Positions 35,222 through 43,145 of a stretch of DNA of 50,608 nucleotides are shown here, in pieces. Below the pieces are notes generated by a model. That model made no database searches. It was given only the letters and a program-made list of their open reading frames with translations, and had not been told where the DNA came from. The position numbers and the translations under genes are program-made. The stretch is from contig OMZE01000035.1 of the NCBI GenBank assembly GCA_900315455.1, positions 1 to 50,608 on the forward strand, given 5' to 3'. This DNA is from an uncultured Prevotellaceae bacterium. Its GTDB lineage: Bacteria; Bacteroidota; Bacteroidia; Bacteroidales; Bacteroidaceae. How positions within the stretch are numbered: position 1 is the first letter of the stretch; the number at the start of each line of letters is the position of its first letter.

Positions 35222-36334
35222 TCATTCGCCCGCAGGAGCCACTGGTTTGATGTCTACTTTCTCGTTGACGTCAATGGCACTGGGCGCAGGTACGATATCC
35301 ACCTTGGGGATGATGGGCTCGGTCTTTGGCGCACTCACCGCCTCGTCAGTTTTCGGTGCGTCACGTTTCTCCACCGGTGCCTTGGGCTTCTCGTCGGTCT
35401 TTGTCTGTGGAGCCACCACAGGCTCGCCATCGGCGCCACTCACTCCTGTCAGACGGTCGCCGTTGGCATCATAGGTCGCACGGCGCAGGTCGGTGGTTAC
35501 CACATATTCGTCTTTCTCGTGTGTCACACGCCCCTTGTCTATCACCTCGAGCGACATGTCGTCGGCACTCAGTCGGTAGAGACCGAATTCCGTATTTCCG
35601 GCATTGCGAGCCGCCACGATAACGATATAATGCTCATTGGGTGTGAGATAGGCACTCAGCACGCCACTGCCGCTGTAGTTGACCACGGCCTTCGGGTTGA
35701 GTTGCTGCAGTTCGATGACGGAGTCTTTCTTCGTGGCGGCATCGAAGACACACAGTTTGCCTTCTTGCAGATAGAGCAGGCAATGGCGTTTCTTGTCGGG
35801 AAATTTCGCCACGATGGTGGAACTCTGCACCAGTTCCACCTCCATACTGTCGACCACCTCTTTCAGGGAATTGTCGGTTGAGTCGTTGATGGAGAACGTC
35901 TCCTTCTGCATCATTTGCACGGCAATATAGATACCCAGCACGATGGCAGCGAGGAGGATGATGACGGTGCCGATAAAGATGGTTGATTTGGAGTAGCGCT
36001 TGCCGATTTTCTCATTGAACTCCTTCTTTACCTTCTCCGTGTCGTGTTTCAGGTGTTCAAGATAGGCATGGTGGTGCTCTTCGGCAGGTTGTGCCTCGGC
36101 CTCGTCGACAGTCTGGTCTTCCCCATCATCGACAGGGACCTGCGGCACCTCTTCTTCAACAGGCACTTCCACTGTTTGTTCGTCGGCTTGCTCCACGGTA
36201 TCCTCGCCGATGAGCCTGTCGGTATCCTCGTCGACAGAGGAGAAGAGGGTCTCGCTCTTGCAATACGGGCATACCTGCGCATATTTATATATCGGCCTGT
36301 TACATTCCGGACAGTTTCTCGTTCTATCGTTCAT
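35222..36334 (-). CDS. Zinc-ribbon single-pass membrane protein
   Basis: A 370-residue protein I cannot assign to a known function. An N-terminal zinc ribbon has CPECNRPI and CPYCKSE (two CxxC pairs, residues 8-27). An acidic Glu/Val/Pro-rich stretch follows, and one transmembrane helix (STIFIGTVIILLAAIVLGIY) lies near 135-155. The outer domain contains CLLYLQEGKLCVFDAATKK-type strands, and the tail is Pro/Lys-rich and low-complexity. The zinc ribbon should be cytoplasmic and the larger domain periplasmic. It sits between cysS (27 bp upstream) and the LtaS-like gene (10 bp downstream). Confidence 0.8.
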   Translation of the reverse strand: MNDRTRNCPECNRPIYKYAQVCPYCKSETLFSSVDEDTDRLIGEDTVEQADEQTVEVPVEEEVPQVPVDDGEDQTVDEAEAQPAEEHHHAYLEHLKHDTEKVKKEFNEKIGKRYSKSTIFIGTVIILLAAIVLGIYIAVQMMQKETFSINDSTDNSLKEVVDSMEVELVQSSTIVAKFPDKKRHCLLYLQEGKLCVFDAATKKDSVIELQQLNPKAVVNYSGSGVLSAYLTPNEHYIVIVAARNAGNTEFGLYRLSADDMSLEVIDKGRVTHEKDEYVVTTDLRRATYDANGDRLTGVSGADGEPVVAPQTKTDEKPKAPVEKRDAPKTDEAVSAPKTEPIIPKVDIVPAPSAIDVNEKVDIKPVAPAGE

Positions 36335-36361
36335 GGTGGGGTATGTTGTGGCTAAAGGGGG

Positions 36362-37852
36362 TTATTTGTTGAGTTTCCACGTCACGCCATCCTTGGTGTC
36401 CTTCACCTCGAATCCTGCATTGCTGAGCGCATCCCTGATTTGGTCGCTAGTAGCCCAGTCTTTCGCAGCCTTGGCTTTGGCACGGAGTTCGAGCACCATG
36501 TCGACGACATGTCCGAAGGCCTCCTCGCGCGCACTGGAGGAGTTGCCTTTCTCTGCCTTCAGTCCGAGGAGGTCGAAGGCGAAGAGCCGCATGGTGTCGG
36601 CGAGTTCCTTCAAGTCGTCGGCACTGATGGTGCCTTTGTGGTCGAGGAGGATATTCACCTGCCGGCAAGCCTCGAAGAGGGTGCTGATGACGACTGGGGT
36701 CTGGAAATCGTCGTTCATGGCGTCGTAGCACTTCTGGCGCAGCGTGCTCACCAATTGGTGGGTGTCTTTATCAGAGGCAGGAGCCGTGACCACGCGGTCG
36801 AGGTCGGCGATGCCACTGAGCAGTCTTTGCAATCCTTTCTCGCTGGCTTTCAGGGCATCGTCGGAGAAGTCGACGGTTCCCCTGTAATGTGCTGAAAGAA
36901 TAAAGAAACGGATGGTCATGGGCGAATAGGGCTGTGTGAGCGAGGGATGTGTGCCCTGGAAGAACTGCTCGAGGGTAATGAAATTGCCGAGGCTCTTCCC
37001 CATCTTCTGCCCGTTGATGGTAATCATGTTGTTGTGCATCCAGTATTTCACCATCTGGTCGCCCTGGCTTGCCACGGCCTGTGCTATCTCGCACTCATGG
37101 TGTGGGAAGATGAGGTCCATACCGCCACCGTGGATGTCGAAGTGGGCGCCAAGGTACTTACGCCCCATGGCAGTGCACTCGCAGTGCCACCCTGGGAAAC
37201 CGTCGCTCCACTGGCTCGGCCAGCGCATGATGTGCTCGGGCTGTGCTTTCTTCCAGAGGGCGAAGTCGGCCTGATTGCGCTTCTCTCCCACTCCATCGAG
37301 TTCGCGGCTGGCGTTGATGACATTGTCGAGGTTGCGCCCAGAGAGGATGCCGTAGGGGTGTTTCTCGTTGTACTTCTCGATGTCGAAATACACGCTACCG
37401 TTGCTCTCGTAGGCGAAGCCGTTGTCGAGGATTTCCCTGACAAGTTGCTGCTGTTCGATGATATGTCCGGTAGCGTGTGGCTCGATGCTGGGAGGCAGCA
37501 CATTGAGGGCCTCCATGGCCTGGTGGTAGCGGTTGGTATAATACTGTGCTATCTCCATGGGCTCGAGTTGTTCGAGCCGTGCTTTCTTGGCTATCTTGTC
37601 ATCGCCGTCGTCGGCATCGTGCTCCAGGTGTCCTACGTCGGTGATGTTGCGCACATAGCGCACCTTATATCCCAGGTGCTTGAGGTATCTGAACACCAAG
37701 TCGAAGGTGATAGCGGGTCGGGCGTGTCCCAGGTGTGGGTCGCCATAAACGGTGGGTCCACACACATACATCCCCACGTTGGGTGCATGGAGTGGCTTGA
37801 ACGGTTCTTTTCTTCGGCTGAGGGTGTTGTAAATGATAAGTGTCTGTTCCAT
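36362..37852 (-). CDS. cysS: Cysteinyl-tRNA synthetase
   Basis: A 496-residue enzyme that charges tRNA-Cys. The first zinc ligand is in [20 protein letters not shown] (HIGH equivalent HLGH). WHCECTAM and [10 protein letters not shown] hold the other zinc ligands and active-site residues, and KMGKSLGN is the KMSKS loop (Gly replacing Ser). Length normal. It is downstream of kdgK on the same strand across 89 bp of repeat-bearing DNA, and upstream of the zinc-ribbon gene by 27 bp. No separate promoter box was recognised. Confidence 0.96.
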   Translation of the reverse strand: MEQTLIIYNTLSRRKEPFKPLHAPNVGMYVCGPTVYGDPHLGHARPAITFDLVFRYLKHLGYKVRYVRNITDVGHLEHDADDGDDKIAKKARLEQLEPMEIAQYYTNRYHQAMEALNVLPPSIEPHATGHIIEQQQLVREILDNGFAYESNGSVYFDIEKYNEKHPYGILSGRNLDNVINASRELDGVGEKRNQADFALWKKAQPEHIMRWPSQWSDGFPGWHCECTAMGRKYLGAHFDIHGGGMDLIFPHHECEIAQAVASQGDQMVKYWMHNNMITINGQKMGKSLGNFITLEQFFQGTHPSLTQPYSPMTIRFFILSAHYRGTVDFSDDALKASEKGLQRLLSGIADLDRVVTAPASDKDTHQLVSTLRQKCYDAMNDDFQTPVVISTLFEACRQVNILLDHKGTISADDLKELADTMRLFAFDLLGLKAEKGNSSSAREEAFGHVVDMVLELRAKAKAAKDWATSDQIRDALSNAGFEVKDTKDGVTWKLNK

Positions 37853-37888
37853 TTAATTAAGGGGAGTTATGGGAAATATGGTAGATAT

Positions 37889-37940
37889 GGCCGCAGGCCA
37901 GAATAATTTTCAATTTTCAATCTTCAATCGGCCGCAGGCC
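37889..37940. repeat. Composite repeat: two GGCCGCAGGCC copies around an ATTTTCA heptad run
   Basis: GGCCGCAGGCC at 37889-37899 and again at 37930-37940 flank about 2.5 copies of TTTTCAA followed by variant units. The second GC box ends one base before the kdgK stop codon. The same combination, heptads joined to GGCCTTCGGTC, is found before the HIT gene at 1930-1971. Confidence 0.8.
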
Positions 37941-37941
37941 G

Positions 37942-38970
37942 TTATGTTCTCATGAGCCATTGTATCTCGTCGTCGGTAGCGAGACAGGCATCGCCCTCGA
38001 AGGTGTATTTCAGCGTCGAGGTGGCGAGGGCATAGTCGAGGATGCGCTGGTTGTCGTCGGGATAGGCGAGCATGGCATGTATCTGTCCGGCAGCGAAGGC
38101 ATCGCCCACGCCCATGGGGTCTACCATGTCGGCAATATCGTAGATGCGGGTGTGGTAGAGTTTTCCCTCGCTCCACATCAGTGCAGTGAGCAGGTGGTGA
38201 CTGGCATTCACCTGGTTGCGCATGCCCATGAGCCATTTCTTGCATCTTGGGAAGCGCTTCACGATATCCTGGAACCACTCGCGATAGGGTTCAAGGTCCA
38301 TCTTGTAGGAAGTATCGATGGCTTTGAAGGGAATTTTGGGATGACCGGTGAGGAATTCAAACTCGATGACGTCGCCGAACATCACGTCGGCATATTCGAG
38401 CATACGGCTGAGCGTTTCCACGGGCTGTGCACCGGGATAGCGCCACAGGTTCTTACGGTGGTTGATGTCGAAGGAGATGGTAATGCCCATCTCATCTGCC
38501 ACCTGGAGAGCCTCGAAAGTGGTATCGGCAGCGTCCTGATTGAGGGCGGCGGCGATGCCGGAGGTATGGAAGACAGAGGCGCCACGAAGCACCTCGTGCC
38601 AGTCGATCATCCCAGGCTTGAGTTGCGCAAAGGCGGAGTTGGCACGGTCGTAGGTCACCGAGGAGTTGCGCAGTGAGGCAGCACCCTCGAAGTAGTAGGC
38701 TCCCATGCGGTCGCCATCCATCATCACATGGTCTACACCCAACTGATATTGCTGGAGCATCATCTTGGCAGCCAGTCCGATTTGTGTATTGGGCAATCGG
38801 GTCACATAATCCACGTTATCACCGAGTGTAGCGAGCGAGATGGCTACATTGGCCTCGCTCCCACCGAAGTTGCCGAGCAGTTCTTCACGTTGTGTGAACC
38901 GCCTATGGGCGCTCTTCGAGAAGCGTAGCAGCAACTCTCCAAAGGTTACGATGCGTTTGTTGTCTGTCAT
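37942..38970 (-). CDS. kdgK: 2-dehydro-3-deoxygluconokinase (PfkB family)
   Basis: A 342-residue ribokinase-fold kinase that phosphorylates KDG, the product of KduD, to KDPG. TFGELLLRFS opens the fold and GGSEANVAISLATLG is the first PfkB signature region. DPMGVGDAFAAGQIHAML holds the catalytic Asp and anion hole. SFDINHRKNLW is typical of KDG kinases rather than fructokinases. The start is ATG 38970; an in-frame TTG upstream is unlikely. No KDPG aldolase is seen in the window. It has its own promoter divergent from the CoA-transferase gene; cysS follows. Confidence 0.9.
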   Translation of the reverse strand: MTDNKRIVTFGELLLRFSKSAHRRFTQREELLGNFGGSEANVAISLATLGDNVDYVTRLPNTQIGLAAKMMLQQYQLGVDHVMMDGDRMGAYYFEGAASLRNSSVTYDRANSAFAQLKPGMIDWHEVLRGASVFHTSGIAAALNQDAADTTFEALQVADEMGITISFDINHRKNLWRYPGAQPVETLSRMLEYADVMFGDVIEFEFLTGHPKIPFKAIDTSYKMDLEPYREWFQDIVKRFPRCKKWLMGMRNQVNASHHLLTALMWSEGKLYHTRIYDIADMVDPMGVGDAFAAGQIHAMLAYPDDNQRILDYALATSTLKYTFEGDACLATDDEIQWLMRT

Positions 38971-38988
38971 TTTCAAAACATTTGTCGT

Positions 38989-39023
38989 GCAAAATTATGA
39001 AAAAAAAAGATAGGAAGTCCAAA
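38989..39023 (-). promoter_or_regulatory. Promoter of kdgK
   Basis: On the minus strand TAATTTTGC (38997-38989) with TTTG (39023-39020), 22-bp spacer, about 19 bp before the start codon. Confidence 0.55.
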
Positions 39024-39046
39024 AACCCAAAATAAAGTGCGAATAA

Positions 39047-39079
39047 TTTGCGGTTTTGGCTGATTTCGACTAACTTTGC
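39047..39079 (+). promoter_or_regulatory. Promoter of the CoA-transferase gene
   Basis: TTTG at 39047-39050 and TAACTTTGC at 39071-39079, 20-bp spacer, 34 bp before the ATG. Confidence 0.7.
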
Positions 39080-39112
39080 AGCCGTTATTTATCAAAAACA
39101 CAACATCCTGAT

Positions 39113-40618
39113 ATGGCTTATACACTTCTGACTGCTGCCGAGGCAGCGTCGCTTATCAAAAACGGTGAGAACCTTGCGCTCAGCGGCTTTACACCTGCGG
39201 GAGTAGCAAAGGCAGTGACAAAAGAACTGGCTAAAATTGCTACAGCCGAGCATGAGGCCGGACGTCCTTTCAAGGTGGGCATCTTCACTGGCGCCTCCAC
39301 CGGTCAGAGCACTGATGGCGACCTGGCTGTTGCCCAGGCCATCAAGTATCGTGCACCCTACACCACCAACCCTGATTTCCGCAAACATGTGAACATGGGT
39401 GAGATTCCTTACAACGACCTTCACCTGAGCCACATGGCACAGGAGTTGCGCTATGGTTTCTACGGTGACGTAGACTGGGCCATCCTCGAGGTTTGCGACA
39501 TTGAGGATGCCGGCGATTTCTACAAGGCCTATCTCACTGCCGCCGGTGGCATCAGTCCCACGGCAGCCCGTCTGGCCAAGCGAGTGATTCTGGAACTCAA
39601 CTCTTTCCATAACCCCAACGCCAAGTTTATCCACGACGTGTATGAGCCCCTCGACCCGCCTTACCGTCTTCCCATCCCCATCACGAAGGTGAGCGACCGC
39701 ATCGGTAAACCCTATGTAGCCATCCCGAAAGAGAAACTCGTGGGCGTGGTGGAGTGCAACATCCCCGACGAGGCCCGCGCCTTCAAGGACAGCGACCCCG
39801 TGACCGACCGCATCGGTTACCTCACTGCCGAGTTCTTGGTGGATGAGTTGCATGCCGGACGTATCCCCAAGGAATTCCTGCCGCTGCAGAGTGGCGTGGG
39901 TTCCACAGCCAATGCCATCCTCGGCGCACTGGGTGCCGACAAGCATGTGCCCGACTTCAACATCTACACCGAGGTGATACAGAACTCGGTGGTTGAGATG
40001 ATGCTCACCGGCCGCGTGAAGGATGCCTCGGCTTGCTCGCTCACTGTGAGCAACGAGTGCCTGATGCAGGTATACGACAACATGGATTATTTCAAAGACC
40101 ATCTCACACTGCGCCAGAGCGAGATATCCAACTCTCCTGAGATTATCCGCCGACTGGGTGTGATAGCCATCAACACCGCCATCGAGTGTGACCTCTACGG
40201 CAACGTGAACTCCACGCAGATCAGTGGCGTGAAGATGATGAACGGCATCGGTGGCTCGGGCGACTTCGAGCGCAATGCTTACCTGAGCATATTCACCTGT
40301 CCGTCGACAGCGAAGGGCGGGCTCATCAGTTCCATCGTACCGTTTGTGAGCCATCAGGACCATTCGGAGCACGATGTCAACGTTATCGTCACCGAACAGG
40401 GTGTTGCCGACCTGCGCGGCAAGAGTCCGATGCAGCGTGCACAACTCATCATCGACAACTGCGCACATCCCGACTACAAGCAATTGCTCACCGACTACCT
40501 GAAGATCAGCAAGGGTGGCCATACATGCCATTGTCTGCCCGCCGCATTCGCCATGCACGACACTTTGGCACGCAAGGGCGACATGCACCTTACCGACTTC
40601 GCCGAGTACGTGAAATAG
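39113..40618 (+). CDS. Acetyl-CoA hydrolase/transferase family (succinyl-CoA:acetate CoA-transferase type)
   Basis: A 501-residue cytoplasmic enzyme of the Cat1/AarC family, which moves CoA between succinate, acetate or propionate. This is a central step in succinate/propionate fermentation and acetate handling in this group. Visible motifs are SGFTPAGVAKAV near residue 25, the likely active-site glutamate in NIYTEVIQNSVVEM, and GIGGSGDFERNA with the Gly-rich loop. TEQGVADLRGKSP completes the family signature. Length is typical. Single gene with clear promoter and terminator. Exact CoA donor and acceptor are not decidable from sequence alone. Confidence 0.9.
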   Translation: MAYTLLTAAEAASLIKNGENLALSGFTPAGVAKAVTKELAKIATAEHEAGRPFKVGIFTGASTGQSTDGDLAVAQAIKYRAPYTTNPDFRKHVNMGEIPYNDLHLSHMAQELRYGFYGDVDWAILEVCDIEDAGDFYKAYLTAAGGISPTAARLAKRVILELNSFHNPNAKFIHDVYEPLDPPYRLPIPITKVSDRIGKPYVAIPKEKLVGVVECNIPDEARAFKDSDPVTDRIGYLTAEFLVDELHAGRIPKEFLPLQSGVGSTANAILGALGADKHVPDFNIYTEVIQNSVVEMMLTGRVKDASACSLTVSNECLMQVYDNMDYFKDHLTLRQSEISNSPEIIRRLGVIAINTAIECDLYGNVNSTQISGVKMMNGIGGSGDFERNAYLSIFTCPSTAKGGLISSIVPFVSHQDHSEHDVNVIVTEQGVADLRGKSPMQRAQLIIDNCAHPDYKQLLTDYLKISKGGHTCHCLPAAFAMHDTLARKGDMHLTDFAEYVK

Positions 40619-40645
40619 AAATTCTCACACCTTGCATTATTTTCA

Positions 40646-40687
40646 GACGGGGATGGGCCACTGATGGCTCATCCCCGTCGTTTTTTG
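40646..40687 (+). terminator. Terminator after the CoA-transferase gene
   Basis: GACGGGGATG-GGCCA pairs with TGGC-TCATCCCCGTC (40646-40679), followed by a T-run. About 27 bp past the stop codon. The next ~105 bp before the convergent gene hold only a small hairpin (CACTGT/ACAGTG). Confidence 0.9.
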
Positions 40688-40793
40688 GAAACACGGATTT
40701 TTCTTGTCGAGTCCACTTTGAAGAGGCACTGTCAGAAACAGTGAGCCGAATGGTACTCCCTGGACCTTAGTTAAAATGGCGGGAGGGCCGAAG

Positions 40794-42566
40794 TCATATC
40801 TTCTTGATGAAATCGTTGAAATCCTTCGATGTTCCCTTTTTCTTGAAGATTTTCAAGTAGAGTCTCGACCGAATGCTGTCGACACCCTGTGGCGACTTGT
40901 CCATGAGACTGCCTATCTCCTTGGAACCGAATTTCAGTTTCGTTAGCCAACAGACTTTTTCCTCCATGGCATTCAGCATTAAAGCGTCGGGAACGATTTG
41001 CAGGAAAGTGGGAAAGGCAGTCATGATACTTTCTTCCAACCGTTTCCAGTCTTCGTCGGATGGTGTCGTCGCCCTTTTCAGATGGGTTTTGAACAATGCG
41101 ATGACATCCTGCAAGCCGGTTTTGGCTTCCAGTTCCGCCGCTGGGATATCGAGAATCGCCAAAAGGTCTTTTTTCAATAGGGCAATGCCATCTTGTACCT
41201 TCTTGATATCGAGAGCCATTTCATCACTCTTTTTCAAGAAGTTGTCGATGGTCTTGTTCACCTCGTTCGTTTTTTCAAGTGGCATCCTGTCGATGTCTTG
41301 CCCGTGCTCGTCAAATGCCTTTTCCAAAGAAAGGCTGCGGTTTCTTTCTTCCGCCCGCCGCTTCATGAAGAAAGTGTAGCCCCACAGCAGCAATGAGAGC
41401 AGTGCCACACACGCCAATGTCAACACCCATACCCAAAGCGACTTTCTCTGGTTCTCTTCCTGAAGCCGCATGTTGTCCTGTTCCTTCATCGAATAGTCGT
41501 AGATGGCGGCAGCCTTCGCCAAGGCCTCAGAGGCCGTGATGCGGTTCATGGAGTCGATACACAGCACGTAGTTCTCGAAGTCGCCCCTCGCCGCTGCCAC
41601 ATCACCACGCATCAAGTCGATGCGCGTGCGATTGCGGTAGGCAATCGTTTTGCCTTGAATGGTGCCCACTTCCAAAACCTTTGCTATATAGAAAAGGGCG
41701 GAGTCGGGCTGATTTAAATGAAAATAAATCCTTGTGGCATTGGTGTAGATGGCACTTTCCTCGTGTCGATAAATATTTTTCAGCAATGGCCTTAGATACA
41801 CCTTGGCTGAATCGTAGCGCACCATCTCAATGTTATTGTCGGTAAGCGAACAGAGGATGTTCCTTATCATCATCGTGTCGCGCTTGGCCTCCGCCAACCG
41901 CAGAGCCTTGTGCAGACAGGTGTCGCATGTAGCCTTGTCTCCCACCATCTGGTAAGAGCCACCGATGTCACGGATACTGTATATCATGCTCATGGTGTCC
42001 TTTGAGGCAATACCGTAACGATATCCATCTTCAAAAAAACGTCTTGATTCCTCATACAGCATCTGCTGGGAATACAAATAGCCGGATTGACTACAAATCC
42101 AACCGTTCAGGACATTCGCGGAATCACTTGCTATCAACTCATGCGCACGGTGGAAATACCTCAGGGCCGAGGGCGCGTCGTGTTGTTTGGCAGAATGTCG
42201 CCCGGCATAATAGAGCGCGACGGGAAGCATCGCCTTATCGCCTTTGTTCTCGTAGTATTCCAGGATGTTAGGAATCTCATCCTCGCCGTCATAAGGCTGT
42301 CTTGCCCTGTCATACGCCTTGACGCACATCAGTTTGAAGGCCATCCGCGAAGCCTCGTCCTGTAGCAGCATCGAATCCCTGACCTTTTCCAACAAATTGA
42401 TGGCACTGTCGTTGTATTGCGTGGCGTTGGTCATGCTGTCGACCGTGGCCAAAACGCCCTCAAGCCTCTGATGCCTGTTGGTTGAACAACACGAAAGGAT
42501 GGTTGCCAGCACCGCCATCACGAGTATGGGGCACTGGCGTATATGTAGATTATTTTGGTAAGTCAT
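40794..42566 (-). CDS. Membrane-bound TPR regulator with C-terminal HTH
   Basis: A protein of about 590 residues of a regulator type common in Bacteroidales. The N-terminus has a lipobox-like LATILSCCSTN. A long run of TPR-like helices follows (ALYYAGRHSAKQ, ALRYFHRAHELI and others to about 350). Then come a transmembrane helix (LWVWVLTLACVALLSLLLWG) and a coiled coil. The C-terminal ~80 residues end in KFGSKEIGSLMDKSPQGVDSIRSRL, an HTH resembling LuxR-type recognition helices. It probably links a periplasmic signal to transcription. The start is chosen at 42566; 42590 and 42518 are alternatives. It overlaps the preceding small gene. Confidence 0.82.
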   Translation of the reverse strand: MTYQNNLHIRQCPILVMAVLATILSCCSTNRHQRLEGVLATVDSMTNATQYNDSAINLLEKVRDSMLLQDEASRMAFKLMCVKAYDRARQPYDGEDEIPNILEYYENKGDKAMLPVALYYAGRHSAKQHDAPSALRYFHRAHELIASDSANVLNGWICSQSGYLYSQQMLYEESRRFFEDGYRYGIASKDTMSMIYSIRDIGGSYQMVGDKATCDTCLHKALRLAEAKRDTMMIRNILCSLTDNNIEMVRYDSAKVYLRPLLKNIYRHEESAIYTNATRIYFHLNQPDSALFYIAKVLEVGTIQGKTIAYRNRTRIDLMRGDVAAARGDFENYVLCIDSMNRITASEALAKAAAIYDYSMKEQDNMRLQEENQRKSLWVWVLTLACVALLSLLLWGYTFFMKRRAEERNRSLSLEKAFDEHGQDIDRMPLEKTNEVNKTIDNFLKKSDEMALDIKKVQDGIALLKKDLLAILDIPAAELEAKTGLQDVIALFKTHLKRATTPSDEDWKRLEESIMTAFPTFLQIVPDALMLNAMEEKVCWLTKLKFGSKEIGSLMDKSPQGVDSIRSRLYLKIFKKKGTSKDFNDFIKKI

Positions 42567-42900
42567 TTGTACGTTTATTGGTGTTGTCATAGCGCTGGTG
42601 GTTCAATGATTCTGGCGCATGGTGCAGCACATAGGTGTGGTTCAGCGAGATGGTGTCCTCTATCAGCACGTTCCCCTGGATGTCCTTCACCACCACATCC
42701 ACCTGGGAAATAGTGCTGTCGCACGAAAAAGTAATCGATGTGTCGTCATAAGTCACACGGGGAATGGGTGCGCCACCCCCATTACCTCCATTCCATCCTC
42801 CACCAATATTACCACATTGCAACACCACTTCGCCCGAACTGGCCATCATGGCTATAGGTAGCAATAATAGCCATGACAAAATAAACAATTTTGTTTTCAT
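42550..42900 (-). CDS. Small secreted protein, DUF3244-like
   Basis: A 116-residue exported protein. The signal peptide MKTKLFILSWLLLLPIAMMA is followed by a Gly/Asn-rich stretch (GGGWNGGNGGG) and a short beta-sandwich-like segment (ISQVDVVVKDIQGNVLIEDT). That segment resembles small DUF3244 proteins often found beside TPR regulators. The C-terminal ~25 residues (HAPESLNHQRYDNTNKRTN) do not look like the usual closing strands, so the end may be frameshifted or truncated. Its stop overlaps the regulator start by 17 bp or more, suggesting translational coupling. Function unknown. Confidence 0.65.
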   Translation of the reverse strand: MKTKLFILSWLLLLPIAMMASSGEVVLQCGNIGGGWNGGNGGGAPIPRVTYDDTSITFSCDSTISQVDVVVKDIQGNVLIEDTISLNHTYVLHHAPESLNHQRYDNTNKRTNDLPK

Positions 42901-42936
42901 CTTTTTTATCTTTGATTAAAGAGATACAATAAATAA

Positions 42937-42968
42937 GCAAAATTACACATTTCTTTGCATAACAACAA
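42937..42968 (-). promoter_or_regulatory. Promoter of the small secreted protein/TPR regulator pair
   Basis: On the minus strand TAATTTTGC (42945-42937) with TTG (42968-42966), 20-bp spacer, 37 bp before the start codon. Confidence 0.6.
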
Positions 42969-42973
42969 CAAAA

Positions 42974-43070
42974 ATCCTACGCATTTTCTACGCATTTTTT
43001 CGCATTTAATTTATTTTTTTTAATTTATGCATAAAAAGGTTAAGCGTAGGATGCGTAATAAATGCGTATT
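42974..43070. promoter_or_regulatory. Cluster of TACGCA/TGCGTA repeats between divergent promoters
   Basis: ATCCTACGC (42974-42982) is a perfect inverted copy of GCGTAGGAT (43044-43052). Around them are further partial copies: TACGCATT at 42989-42996, CGCATTT at 43001-43007, ATGCGTA at 43051-43057 and AATGCGTATT at 43061-43070. They fill the space between the promoters of the regulator pair and of the S74 gene. A binding array for a regulator is the simplest reading; inference. Confidence 0.55.
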
Positions 43071-43076
43071 GATTTC

Positions 43077-43109
43077 TTTGGATTATTATGACACTATTCA
43101 TATATTTGC
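43077..43109 (+). promoter_or_regulatory. Promoter of the S74 gene
   Basis: TTTG at 43077-43080 and TATATTTGC at 43101-43109, exactly 20-bp spacer, 37 bp before the ATG. Confidence 0.75.
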
Positions 43110-43145
43110 TGACAAACAATTATTTACTTTCAAAATCTACATTTT

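Noticed and set aside
33544-35250. Plus-strand frame opposite the LtaS-like gene
   Set aside because: Mirror of a membrane-enzyme gene; the translation is hydrophilic, His-rich and without motifs.
39092-40588. 498-codon minus-strand frame opposite the CoA-transferase
   Set aside because: Same length range and exact overlap with a well-recognised enzyme; composition typical of a shadow frame.
40720-40745. Small hairpin CACTGT/ACAGTG as a regulatory RNA
   Set aside because: Only 6 pairs and no promoter box nearby; too weak to call.
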